From Ficedula albicollis (lineage: Eukaryota > Chordata > Aves > Passeriformes > Muscicapidae), in contig NC_021676.1 of assembly GCF_000247815.1 (NCBI RefSeq), positions 3,377,544 through 3,441,543 of the forward strand: a DNA stretch of 64,000 nt, read 5' to 3'. The translations under genes and the position numbers were made by a program. Position 1 is the stretch's first letter; the number at the start of each line of letters is the position of its first letter. Below are positions 36,445-47,840 of this stretch, piece after piece. Under the pieces are notes generated by a model. That model did not search any database. It saw only the letters and a list, made by a program, of their open reading frames with translations, and had not been told where the DNA came from.

Positions 36445-36990
36445 GATTCTCCTTGGGGTCTGTGCCATGCATCCTGTGACAGACACTGACACTGCACAAG
36501 TTCTGTTCCCTCCTCTGGCCTTGCCTTGTGCCATGAGATGCCTGGAGAGGCTCCCTAGAACAGAGTTAAAGGAATAAAGCAGGGATTTATTAAGTCTTCA
36601 AAGGATTCACCTCAGGCAGTGCAAGAGCCCGGCCATGGTTCCACCCAACATAGGGTAATGCATTTTCCCACTTTAAAGGGCTTCAAAGGGTTCACCTTGG
36701 GCACTGCAAGAGCCTGGCCAAGGCTACACCCAGGATGGACTCAGAGTCACAAATTCTCACACTTTTATCAGTTTGAGTCCATTTCCATTTTGGGGTTCAT
36801 TGTCCAATCCCAGCTCCAGGTTCTGCAGTCCCACCCTCCCAGATTCTCTCCTCAATTCTCTCTGTTTGCACTTTTTGGGGCTGGAGCTGCAGCGTGTCCT
36901 TGGTTCTGGGCTGGAAAAGGATTGTTTTGTGTGACTGAGCTGGGAGGAGAACTTGGGACACTTTATATGGAGTTCAGAGTTAGACACTAA
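36445..36990 (+). mobile_element. Probable songbird ERV LTR remnant
   Basis: The segment contains 'ggaataaagcagggatttat' (AATAAA inside), then 'cttcaaaggattcacctcag', 'caagagcccggccatggttc', 'ctcacacttttatcagtttg', 'ggggttcattgtccaatccc', 'cagattctctcctcaattct', 'tggttctgggctggaaaagg' and 'atggagttcagagttagaca'. I know this series of words as a repeat of songbird introns with LTR-like properties. Inside it a diverged 52-bp direct repeat occurs (36596-36647 and 36681-36732). No retroviral coding sequence follows and no matching second LTR is seen, so it is probably a solitary, rearranged LTR. The exact family name is not recalled. Confidence 0.6.
36596..36732. repeat. Diverged 52-bp direct repeat within the LTR-like element
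   Basis: 'cttcaaaggattcacctcag…ccaccca' at 36596-36647 recurs as 'cttcaaagggttcaccttgg…acaccca' at 36681-36732, 85 bp downstream, with about 9 substitutions. It is older than the clean duplications elsewhere in the window. Confidence 0.9.
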
Positions 36991-39322
36991 TGCAGTGCAG
37001 AATCAGAAAATATGAAAGCTGAAACTTATGGCATCACATGGGCCATCCACGAGCCCCTGCATCTTTGCTGGGCCTGCAGGCAAAAACTCCTCTGTTCATT
37101 TTCTGTCAAAAAATCACAATATTGGCCTCCTCAGACTTCTGCCTGGGAGTTGGCAGTGTAGATCTGAAACAGTGAAATGAGGATGCAATTAATTAACTTC
37201 ATGATTTCCTGTTCATATATAAATAGTATCCAATAATTCCCACTCTTTTACCACAGATAAGTAAAACTGTAGTAAAAGACAATTCAGCATTTTGGTATCT
37301 TTAGCTTTAAGGATAATCTAGCCCAGTAATTTTGACTTCTGTTTTTCTATATTTCTCTGGATGTTAGGTGGGTCTTTGAATATTATAAATTGGACTTTTT
37401 CAACAGAAGAAAAACAGGCATTGAAATATTTAGTGTTTGAAGAGTTAGTGTGTAACAGATGCTTCACAAATTTAAGTGTTTGGGCATATTTCAGAATTGA
37501 TCAAAATACTGTTAGTTTTTCACTAAATCTGAAGTCTCAACAGACTGTGATGCCAAGCATTTGTCAGTGAAAATTAGTTCAGTGCAGCCACTGGCTCTGT
37601 GGTTTTTCTGTCAGAAGACAGTGAAGACCAACAAAATTTTAATTAGCATTCATATTTAAATTTAGTCTGAATTAATGATCAGAGAGAGTAACAAATGTGC
37701 TTGTGGTCTATTTTGGTACATTACAGAGAAGACTTTTATTCCTAATTTGTCATCTAAAATATACTTTATCTGTTGCTTGGACTACCTGAGGACTTTAGCC
37801 ACATCATGGTTAATCATGTTAATGAAGGGATTAGGGAGTCTGAAAATACATTTTGGACAAAAAATGTCCAATAATTGTGACACAAGTGTGCTATTAAATA
37901 AATAAATAAAGCTTGGCATGTCAAGTGAATTGTAGTTTGTTGATCTTAGATCAATAAACATCTAGAAAATGTTATAGTCAAGCATTTAGTAGTTCTATGG
38001 CCCATTCATTCCTCCTAAAGGCAATTTTAATTTCTTCTCACAGAGAAGTTAAGTATTATAACTAATAGTTTTCATAAGCTGCTGTGCAGCAATAATGTGA
38101 ATATTGAACTTTAGAAATAATCTCAAACCATGCCGGAGTGACTCTGAAGCCATCACTCTGCAGAGCTGGAGGGTGGGTTCAGAAGCTGCAGTTTGGAGCC
38201 CTGGTGCAGGTACAGAACAGCTCAGCAGGGTTTGTCAGGAGCTGAGCCTTTGCTGCCACGGATATCCTGAAGCACAGAACCAGAGAGGGAAAGCTGTGGA
38301 GATAAATAACCAGCTGAGTGCTGCCAGAGCAAGAGCTGGGCATGGTTTCACATCAGGAAAACAGGAGCACAAGGATGGGCAGCAGCAGCTGTGTTGACTC
38401 TCCCGTGGCCTTCCTGAGCACAGTGGGGCTGTGCTCAGACAGAAATCCCGACCCTGCAAACCAGGACTGGGAAGTTTTGGTGATGCCCAGTGTTCTTACA
38501 CTGCTGAGGATACTTGGCAAAATTGTTTGACCTTTGCTTGCCAACAGCTTGGGCATATCAAAACAAATGAGAAAGGCATTAAATGTCATGGGGGTTTGCC
38601 TCTGCAGCAGGACTCACACTGTAGGAGTCTTGACTCCTAATTATCTGCAATTTGAGCTGCAGTTCACTTCGTGGAAGCTTTGTGAGTTCATTCCTTGCAG
38701 TTGTGGTGTTTTGTTCATCGTATGCTGAAATAATTCTCTCCTGGCACTTAATATGCTGTGACATTTGAGGGGAAAACAGTCTTATTTAGACTGAGGAACA
38801 ACTGGGAATATCCTACTCAGAATAACTTGCTTTGCAGCCTAGCCTTTGGCTTATTCTTTAATTAGGAGGTTAATTGTCATTGTCTCCCTGATTTTTATCT
38901 TTTGTTTTTCTTTAGAAGATACTGAGGGTGGGGGAGGGATAGGACACGCACACACCTGTATCTCTCCTATTTAGATAACGTTTAGACTTTCAAATAAGTT
39001 AATTATTGTCTTTACATGCCCAGGTCTTTGTTTAAATAATGAACTAATGAATGTATAGGCTCTGTCCTCATGAAATGTCAGACTGCCCTGTGTCCCACAT
39101 CCTGAACAGAAATGTATTTAGGGCTCTGACATCTCATATTTTTCAGCTAGAGCCATGTTAGACAGACAGCTCCCTGTTGACTAAACATCTAGGAGGCTCT
39201 TGTTTAATTGTTCTCTCCAGCTGTGATGAACAGCTCTGAGCAGGAATTCTGTTTCATCAAACTCCACTTAAAGGAAAATCAGAGCACTTGGGGCCGGGGG
39301 CTCTCAGTTGCTGCTCCCCTGC
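36991..39322. other. Non-coding stretch, no gene recognised
   Basis: AT-rich except 38130-38480, which is more G+C-rich and has overlapping open frames on both strands (38104-38397 and 38318-38530 on plus, 38235-38459 on minus) without a recognisable domain. A 'taaataaataaa' run lies near 37896-37909. No repeat family was recognised. Confidence 0.5.
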
Positions 39323-39622
39323 TACAAAGCTCCCTCTTTTTCCATCCCAGGCTGATACATTCCCTTCTCTCCCAGTGCAAAGCACCAGGCATTTTTCATG
39401 GCACACAACTTTCCTCTGCTGCAGCTGCCAAGTGGCCAAGAGGAGAGAAAGAGGAGTAAACTGTGAGGGAAATACAAAGCTCCCTCTTTTTCCATCCCAG
39501 GCTGATACATTCCCTTCTCTCCCAGTGCAAAGCACCAGGCATTTTTCATGGCACACAACTTTCCTCTGCTGCAGCTGCCAAGTGGCCAAGAGGAGAGAAA
39601 GAGGAGTAAACTGCGAGGGAAA
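39323..39622. repeat. 150-bp tandem duplication
   Basis: Copies at 39323-39472 and 39473-39622 begin 'tacaaagctccctctttttc' and differ at one visible site near the end (aactgtgagg/aactgcgagg). The 150-bp period is divisible by three, so open frames on both strands (plus 39288-39641, minus 39257-39709 and 39322-39699) run through both copies and give a repeated peptide. This is a product of the repeat, not evidence of a gene. The second copy ends about 30 bp before an ERV LTR. Confidence 0.98.
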
Positions 39623-39654
39623 GGGATGTAATATTTTATAGTGAGAGATACAGA

Positions 39655-40003
39655 CTGGCCTGGCTTCAGCTGGGAGAGAGTTAATTCTCTTCCTAACACC
39701 TCTTACCATGCTGTATTTTGGATTTAGAATGGAATAGCGTGATAGGACATTGATGTTGTAGTTGTTGCTGGGTGGTTTTAGCTTTGTAGTTGCAGCTTTT
39801 CAGTTTGCCACGCTGTGCCTGTGATAAGGTGCACGAGGAACCCAGAGGGAGCCTGGCCTGGCCAGAGGGATATTTCAGGCCATGGAATGCTGTGTCCAGT
39901 GCAGAAACTGGGGCAAGTTGGCCAGAAAAGGCCAACTGCTGCTCAGGGACTGGCTGGGCATCAATAAACAGGTGGTGGACCCATAGGGAATATTACTTTG
40001 TGC
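39655..40003 (+). mobile_element. Avian endogenous retrovirus LTR (solitary, diverged)
   Basis: The plus strand shows the order typical of a widespread avian ERV LTR: 'ctgggagagagttaattctc', 'gctgtattttggatttagaa', 'attgatgttgtagttgttgc', a Pro/Leu-rich middle section, 'gccagagggatatttcaggc', 'gggcaagttggcc', 'ctcagggactggctgggcat' and 'caggtggtgg'. The usual TATA-containing section near 39900 ('ccagtgcagaaactggggca') has decayed. No gag, pol or env sequence lies on either side, so it is most likely a solo LTR left by recombination between two LTRs. I believe this LTR belongs to the ERVL-like group but am not sure. Confidence 0.83.
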
Positions 40004-40417
40004 CAGAGAGGTTTTAAATTTGTGTACATGTTTTCTAGGCAGTATCAGGATGAATGTGTCAGAAATAATCAAATCATTCTGAATTTCCTGTTTGTTCTAG
40101 TACAGAGGAGACAGGCTCTCCAAATTCTGGGAGAGAATTTATATTCCACCAAAAATCAGAACACTGCAAAAGTATGTGCAGCTGTAGATATAGAACATAA
40201 ATTGGAAAATGTGTCCATTATAACCAAAACTCATTGTTTTATCTGTTAGTGCTATATGTTGATGCAAAGCTTTACATACCTTAAGCAGATTTTTCCTTCA
40301 TATAATTTTGGAGTAGCTTGCTTCAGGTAGATAAGAGGTTGTGTTGTCACCCTGCCATCTTCATCCTAATTCAGGCTGATTTGTCTTGCTCCCTTCCCAC
40401 TTGGGTGGGAATATTTT
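40004..40417. other. Non-coding stretch, no gene recognised
   Basis: AT-rich single-copy sequence between the LTR and the next duplication. The plus frame 39998-40249 has no recognisable domain. Confidence 0.55.
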
Positions 40418-40553
40418 AAATAGAGTATTTATACAACCTGTCTATCTCGATAGGATAAGCCTGAATATCTGTCAGTATCTCCTATAAATAGAGTATTTAT
40501 ACAACCTGTCTATCTCAATAGGATAACCCTGAATATCTGTCAGTATCTCCTGT
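40418..40553. repeat. 68-bp tandem duplication
   Basis: Copies at 40418-40485 and 40486-40553 begin 'aaatagagtatttatacaac' and end 'gtcagtatctcct' plus one or two bases. There are two clear substitutions (ctcgatagg/ctcaatagg and ataagcc/ataaccc). Direct and spacer-free. Confidence 0.97.
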
Positions 40554-43500
40554 TGCACTTGTGATCAGAGGTGCACTTAATAGCTCTGAAAATCAGGCCT
40601 AAGGAATTCATTAGAATGCCAGTTCCCTTGAAGTATTCTCTAGGAAAGAAGAGTTTAGAGAAGGGCTTGAAAATATGACATTTAAAACCAGTGTCCCACT
40701 GAGCCATATTAGCATTAGCTTTGAACACAATTGTGGTTTATTCCACGTGTGGCTGACAGGTCCCTGAAAGACAGGAGCTCACCTGTGCAGCTGCACTTTG
40801 GCATGCACTGGGTACTCCTCTGCATTTTTATATCCTCTCCCTGCTCTTCCTGGGCAGCCACTCCAAATACAAATTCAGCACTCATCATTGGCAATAAAAG
40901 TAATGCCTGACATCACCTGGAGCTCCTGACTGGGATCGTCCCTTCCAGCACCCTGGGCATGGGGGAGCTGGGATGTAAAGAGAGACTCGGTGAGAAGTCT
41001 AGGGAACAGTCAGCATCAAAACTGCACTTGCAATCTGTGCCAAAATAAAATCGCATTCAGTCAGGAAATCAGTGGCACCTTTCACTGTGTCTGTACCTCA
41101 GTGATGCCGACTGATGCTGACCCTCAGCACATCCTGCCAAGGGCAGAGCTCCCTGCTGGAGAACATTTGCATCCAGCAGCCTGGATTGCACCTTGGCATG
41201 TGTGTGAAGCAGGGCTGGACCCAGGGGTGAGAGTGTGAAGAAAATGCCCGGCTGAGCTTTTCTGCATTCCCTGATAAATCCAGCCTGGTCTCATGGACTC
41301 AGCTCACCAGAGGGATTGGCAGGGTCCTTCTGAGTGATGCTCCTGATCCTTCCCACTCACCTGGGCTGTGCTCAAGTGCAAAGTGCTCTGATTCCAACAG
41401 CTGGGGGGGTTTGGATGCAACAAAACCAGGGATGGGATGTAGGAATGCACTTAGTGCCTAAGAGTCACTGTCCAGTGACAATAAAAACACCCCTGTGTTA
41501 CAAACTCTCTTCCCAGCACAAATGCAGAACAAAACCCCACAGCAGCCACTGGGAAGGAAATTAACTCCAGCCCAAACCAGCGCAGGTAGTAATGACGACA
41601 GGAATAATTCATGCCTGGAATAACAGGAAGGTGTTGTGGGTGAACGAGTTTCTGAGAAATGCTAATCAGCTGCATTGTGTAAAAAGAATCAAAAATCTGG
41701 ATTGTGATTGACTAATCAGTTAAAATTAGCAGGGGAAAAAAGGGAAAATTTTTACTGAAAAAAAAATCTGTCTATTCAATTTTCATTTCCCACACACTGA
41801 AATCTTGTTAAACTCCCTGTGTGCCTAAATAGACTCATCAGATAGATAAATTGCATAGATGTGTTAATTGGAATCCCAGGTCATTTTCTCTATTTGATTA
41901 GTTAGAAATGATATCATGGCTATAATTTTGATCTGCAGTTGTTTTTCCCTCCCTTAAGATACCTCCTTTTGGCCAGGATTAACAAGAAAATATATCTGGT
42001 TATATTTCCCCCAGTTATATTTTCCTTTCTATATATAATTATACATTTCTTTCTTCTCCCACGGCCTTAACCTGTGTTGCCAATAAAGATCAGATACAGA
42101 GTTTAAAGCAGTGGAAAGAAACAGAAGAAACAATTGAATATGGAGCACTTAGAGAGAGTGGAGTCTTCCATGTCACTAAAGGGAGAGGTAAAGCTTAGAG
42201 CAGACATTAAAGACCCTTTGCATTGTCACAAGTGTCTATTCCTTTGTCCATAACCAGAGTAGAAGAACTTCAGAATGTTATAATGACTCAATTGAAGAAC
42301 ATAAATTACTTGCTGGTGAGAAAAAATGGATTTTATTTTGATGAATCATTTGATTCTCTTTGTATAAATTTGTTTTGTGTTGCAGTTAAAAAAAAAAAAA
42401 GCCTACTTTATCAGTAGGAGATTGAACCTTTGGTATTATTTATAGATGTGGATTAATCTCAGAACCTTGACATTTAACCCTGTCATGTAGGGACCGTCTT
42501 GAAAATGCAGGAGTAGGAGATGCTTTTTGAAAGGATTTCTCTTGATAAGTCATTGACAATGTTGTAGCATCTCTTGTATTTGGTGCTTTTGAGTAACAAA
42601 ACTAAATGGCCTCCAAAACACAAAAAACTGTTACTGAAAGCTGGTAAACTCTAGAATTGAAATACAGTATGTTTTGTTTTCTTAAAATATAAATATTTAA
42701 AAATGTGATTCCAGAATGGGATCAGTGATTACATGACAAATATTTTATTTCTAGCCACAGTACCTGATGTGGGAGCCTGGAGCCTGCTGTGTCTGCACCG
42801 AACAGTTGTGGAAGGGATCTCATTTCTCATGCTGAGTTTAGGGTTTTTCCCTCTCTTTCCTTGCATTGAAAAAGGAGCATTTGCCCATGCTGGTTCTTAA
42901 CATGCAAAGAATGAAGCGACCTCTTAGAGAACTTGATGGTTTACAGCCTGACTCTAAGCTTTTAAACTCTGGGAGGGTTGGGTAGAGCAGGAAATAAGTA
43001 TGAGATAAGATTAGCAGCCACGGAGAGGAAAAGGAATCTGATTGATGAATTCAAAAGGTGGAATAGCTGCGGGGTCAGCTGCTGTCAAACAGAATGAGAA
43101 TTATGCCAAAGAACGAGTTTCTTAAGATCTAGGGGAATTAGTGAAAAGCAATAGACCTTCAGGTACCTTTCTGCTGCTATCAGTTTTAAAGCCCAGTTAA
43201 TTCAGCATTCTCTTCTGACGCTGACAGCTCCACCACGGGCACACTCCACAGGTGCTCACAGAGCATCCTCAGGAGGGCTGTGGGAGCGCAGAATTAAATG
43301 GATGGGACTGGTAACCCAGCTACAAACCCCTCACAGAGCAGGTTCTGTCTCAGCAAAGCTGCCCTGTGGCCAGGGTGTCCCTAGGCCAGGTGAGCTCCAC
43401 GAGAAATGTTGTGTTTCATTTATCGCGGTTTCCCAAAAATTCGGTGCCTGGTGCTCTGGGCAGCAGCTGCTGATTGTCTGCTGCTGCCAGAGTGAGGAAC

Positions 43501-46500
43501 AACCTCACCCACATTTCTGTGACATCCTGGGGACCCCAGAGCTGCTGCTGCTGAGCTCCTCTTGCTGCCAGGCTTGTGCTCCTGAGAGGAAAATGGGATT
43601 TTGTCAGGGAATAATCACCTGGACAACCAAAACAGCCTCGGTCTGTGGCACCCTCTGCACCCTCCCCATGAAAGGCAGCCCTGTATGATTTTATTTCCTT
43701 CCCTTATTTAACTCTATGGGGAAAAAAAAGAATTTTTGGAAGGTTTAGAGGTTTTTTTGGCTCTATCTTTCCTGGCAACATATGGGAAAAGAACACCTAG
43801 GGGTTTTTCTCTCAGCATGATCCCAGGGTTGTGTCAAAATTCCATCCTTGAAAGGAGCATGTTTACCTTCCCTTGATTTAAAAAATATTTCTAAAAAATT
43901 GTTGTGACACAGACAAAGAAATTAATGATACTAAAGTTATGAACTTGAAGAATTAATAAAACTCACTAATGAATGAGTTTTCTCATTCTTCCAGGCTCCA
44001 TTGCTGGCTGACTATTTGCTCTTTCACTTGAATTTCCTGTGTAACAAGTATTGTGAACAAACATGCTCTTATCAGACAAAAAAACCCCAAAAAACTATAT
44101 TCTCAAAATCCTTTTAACTTACCTAGCTGGCCCGCTGTTGCTGTGAAAATGTTATTATTCTGGTTTAAAAAATATCCAAGTTCTTGTTTGTGAGCTCATC
44201 TGGTTCAAACCTACAACAAATGTAGTTTATTTGCTGTGCTGGATGTATGATATCTCTGATTGCCTCTGTAAAGCACTGATGGAAACAATTATTTTACTGA
44301 TGATTAGCACTCCTCAGAAGAAGGATGATTTTTCCAGTTTTCAAATGCCTGTTATCCTATTTTCCATTTATTATTATATTCTTCTGTAGATTTTATTTTC
44401 AGGATATCTATAAATCCATTTGTAAATATTATTAGGCAAACATAATTTTCTGTAGTATTCACAAAATGAAACACAAAATAGATGGAATTTGGATTTGTTG
44501 AAATCAGCTTTGCATCACTGTTGTTCCATTTCATTGGGAGAAATGTCCAACACCTCACGAGTTTTCTGGAAAATTTTCTTCCATGGAAAATTCCTCTGTA
44601 GATGACGGTAGAGTGCTGTGGTTGCTGCCTGGGACTAATCAGTCAAGATGCTCTCCATAGCTGTGGCTTGGGGCCCAGATGAAAATATTCCCATTGCTGA
44701 AAAAATCCAAACATTTCCAGTGCTGATCATTTGTCATCAGCAGCAGAATCCACATTAATCAGTAATTTCAAATGTGCCTCATCTGGGGATTTCTCCAGGT
44801 CTTTGGTACTGTGTACCAATCAAACCACTGCTAGTAAATTAAAATTAATGGCTGTGGCCACAGCTCTGGCCTCAATGACTACAATGACATTTCCTGTTGC
44901 AGTTGCCTCGTGACAAGGTAGCGACTATTGCTTTTAGAAATGGGTATTTTTTCCTACATCTGGAATTACCCTGCTGCTGGCAGCCCCCTCCCCTGCGGGA
45001 TTTTTGTTTTGAATGGCACTGTCTGGGCTGACTCGTTCAGGGATCTCCCCTAAGCTGGTTTGGTGCAGCTGCAAATGTCACAAACGGCAGCAAGGCTCAG
45101 AGAAGTTGGCACATCATTTTCTCCTCGGATGCTAACTATCTCAGGGATCTTTGCCACTGTGACTTCAATTTCCTCTGCTTGACAGACCTTATCAACAGCT
45201 TAAAACATGTTTACAAACACAATACAATCAGAGTTCTGGGCTTTAGATGCCAAATTATGCTGTAAGCCATTGATCTTTATTACAAATTTGCAGGGTGTTT
45301 CTAAATACATTAGTAATTATACATCTGGGCTGTCAGAGCATCTACTCTGGGGCAATCTCCTTTTATGTTGGCTTTGACTGATAGTTAGTTATAGGCTTCA
45401 TTCAAAATGAATTTAAAAATCACAGTGCTGGAATACAAACCAGGTTACTTTAACTTTTCAGTCAAACCTAAGGTGAGAGGATTGCTGATCTAACAAGGAT
45501 TATTTGATCATGTACTAAATAAACTCTAGCATTCAATTATCTGTCCAAGGCAAGAATAAACATCTGGATTTCCAGTAGATGGCCATTTCTCTGCTTCCAG
45601 GAGCACAGTGTCAAGGAACAGCTGTCTGACTGTCAGAAAGTAGAAATCATTTTGGTGTGTGTCTTTCCATCCTCAGAAAAGGAGGAATTCCTGTATGCTC
45701 CTCCAAAATATTAATAAGCAATAGGTTATTTCTGTAAAAGTGATTAATCATATCAAATAACAAGGTTAACTATCAAAATCAACCCATATTCAGTTAAAAT
45801 TTAAAAAATCTCTTTACATGTGAATGTATTTTTTGCTTTCTTGATGGTGGTGAGGAAGAACAGCTCTGAATGTGCACGAGTCCTGGAGCTCCAGGTTTTC
45901 CTTTTATCAGGAGGGAGCAAGGACAATTCAGGCAGAAGTCACTGCTTGCATGTGAGGCAAAGATCTGTAGATCTGGGATGGAAAATCTTCTTTCTTTTTC
46001 TTCTTTCCATATTAGGATAAATTTTTTGCAAGTAAGTAAAGCTTATCTGAAATTGAACTGTACACTCTATTTTTAATAGTAAAGCTGCACATCCATTTGC
46101 CCTTTATAAAAATCCCACATTAATTCCTGTTCTGTTTATGTTTAGAAGTAGCTCATGTCCTTCTTTCATGAAGCTGCTGAAAGAAATTGTTTCTCAATTG
46201 AATTTGAAAACTGAGTTTAAATGCTTTTATATTTTCCTTTCATCCACATGGTAGATTTATTATCAGAAAACCCTAAACACAGCACCTTTTGTTTCTCTGA
46301 AAGCAGGAGACCATTAAAATTTTAGCAGTTTAGAAACTAAATTCACCTGTAGAGAAGCACTGAATTGCTTTACAGAAAGGTACAAAACCCTGTTAAGAGA
46401 GATAATCCAAGGAGGTCATATTACTAAAATTTAAAACTTTAATGCATAGGTTTACTTCTTTTATTAAAGTAGCAAAATTGTCTATTTCAGGTCTGGAAAA

Positions 46501-46947
46501 GAAATTAATGTATTTCCAATGTAAGAAGTTTGCCAAAATTTTTCAACACACAGGTGCTTTAAAAGTTAGGGCTTTATAGCAGCAGAATATTGAAGTTTAT
46601 TTTATGGGAATCTAATGTTTATTTAGCAGTGTGAGTCCACTAAGGAATTCTTTTGGGTTTGCATCAACAAGGTAATTTTTGCTGGTAAACTAATTAAAAT
46701 GTTGATAATTAGGGTCAGGCATTAGCAGTTTATTTGCTTTCTTTATGCTTATTTTATGACTATTTTAGCAACATGGGTGATGAAATACAGAAATTGAAAT
46801 GGAAATGGCAAAATAAACACATTTAGCTTATTTGAGGCAGCTTCTAGTAAGTAAAATAAATCAGTCATGTTTGAGGGGAATGGGTGAGTTCACCTAATTT
46901 CAGGTGAATTAAACAGATCACAAGGGATTTGAAGGATTTCTTCACTT
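40554..46947. other. Long non-coding stretch, no gene recognised
   Basis: About 6.4 kb, mostly AT-rich. 43240-43690 is G+C-richer and carries a 128-codon plus-strand frame (43302-43688) with no domain I recognise. 42860-43160 and 45170-45420 read like conserved non-coding DNA, with dense homeodomain-type words and few simple repeats (see findings). No transposable element was recognised. Confidence 0.5.
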
Positions 46948-47002
46948 GCAGAAGGGCAACAAAGGCGGGGAAGGGTCTGGAGAGTCAGGTCTGTGAGGAG
47001 AA
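46948..47002 (+). mobile_element. CR1 LINE, very short fragment
   Basis: 'cagaagggcaacaaaggcgg' followed by 'ggaagggtctggagagtcag' and 'gtctgtgaggag' follows the CR1 segment in which a 'ggg(c/t)aac(a/g)aag…ggtgaagggtctggag…ctatgaggag' pattern occurs. Only about 55 bp can be recognised, so the call is tentative. Orientation is plus. Confidence 0.6.
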
Positions 47003-47430
47003 AATAAATGACTCTAGATCCAATAAAGTGAACAGAAAGATTTTTTTATTGTTTTCCTTGGTTCACAGCAAAAAATCTCTGCAGAATCAGGAGCTCAGGC
47101 TTGTCTTACATAAATCAGTTTTACCAGCAGCAGTATTTCACTGGTTTGGAAGCAGTATTGGTGTGAATTCTCTGATTTCAACATTAACCAAATTTAAAAG
47201 TCATAATGCTCAATATTTATAACTACTATGGGAAGCAGGAATTTTGGGATATCACAGCTCAAAAAGTAGTGGGATTTCCTCATGAAATGTGTAAATATTG
47301 ATAATCAAAGCTGACACTAAAAGATATCATTGATAAACCTCTTCTTCTATTTTCTCTCCTCTTTAGTCTATGTTTTCTTGGTGATAAAAAAAATGTTTCT
47401 GACACTTTTCAGTTTCAAACTCTTCCTTAA
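47003..47430. other. Non-coding stretch, no gene recognised
   Basis: AT-rich single-copy sequence between the CR1 scrap and the 205-bp duplication. Nothing recognised. Confidence 0.55.
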
Positions 47431-47840
47431 GCACGTGTTCCTGTGCTGGAATTCTTTCTGTTTTACTTAATAGACCCGAGGGTTTTATGGAAATTCCAGA
47501 GGTTTTATGACACTTCATCCTGCCATTCAGGGAAGGAAAAACATGGAATGCAACTCATGAACACAAGTGATTTCTTGAGACCAGCTTCTGTCTCAGTTAC
47601 ACAGAAATCCAAAGGAAGATGTTGCTCTGAGGGTGGCACGTGTTCCTGTGCTGGAATTCTTTCTGTTTTACTTAATAGACCCGGGGGTTTTATGGAAATT
47701 CCAGAGGTTTTATGACACTTCATCCTGCCATTCAGGGAAGGAAAAACATGGAATGAAACTCATGAACACAAGTGATTTCTTGAGACCAGCTTCTGCCTCA
47801 GCTACACAGAAATCCAAAGGAAAATGTTGCTCTGAGGGTT
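47431..47840. repeat. 205-bp tandem duplication
   Basis: Copies at 47431-47635 and 47636-47840 begin 'gcacgtgttcctgtgctgga'. I count five differences within the compared bodies (cgaggg/cggggg, aatgcaac/aatgaaac, tctgtctc/tctgcctc, agttac/agctac, ggaagatg/ggaaaatg), about 2-3% divergence. Two overlapping plus-strand frames translate the same peptide in different phases, confirming that coding is incidental. Confidence 0.98.

Larger units (their letters stand above)
35613..36622. repeat. Large tandem duplication: TG array plus LTR-like segment
   Basis: Part of the TG array together with the following unique segment (35861-36037) is repeated directly. The 'gcaggatgcctc' words lie at 35634 and 36049 (period 415), while the 'gattctccttggggtctg' words lie at 35861 and 36445 (period 584). 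The second copy therefore holds about 169 bp of extra TG-rich units. The non-TG halves, ending 'cacctcaggcagtgc', appear identical. The junction lies where 'gcagtgc' runs into a TG run, so short homology may have guided the event. Confidence 0.95.

Noticed and set aside
35531..36577. Long overlapping open frames rich in Cys/Val or His/Thr
   Set aside because: They arise because TG-repeat units contain no stop codons in most frames. The same DNA is open in several phases on both strands.
39257..39709. 150-codon minus frame and related plus frame with a repeated peptide
   Set aside because: The repeated peptide only reflects the 150-bp duplication (a multiple of three). Both strands are open and no domain is recognisable.
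43302..43688. 128-codon plus-strand frame
   Set aside because: It lies in a locally G+C-rich patch, is Cys-rich without a recognisable spacing pattern, and has no splice or promoter context.
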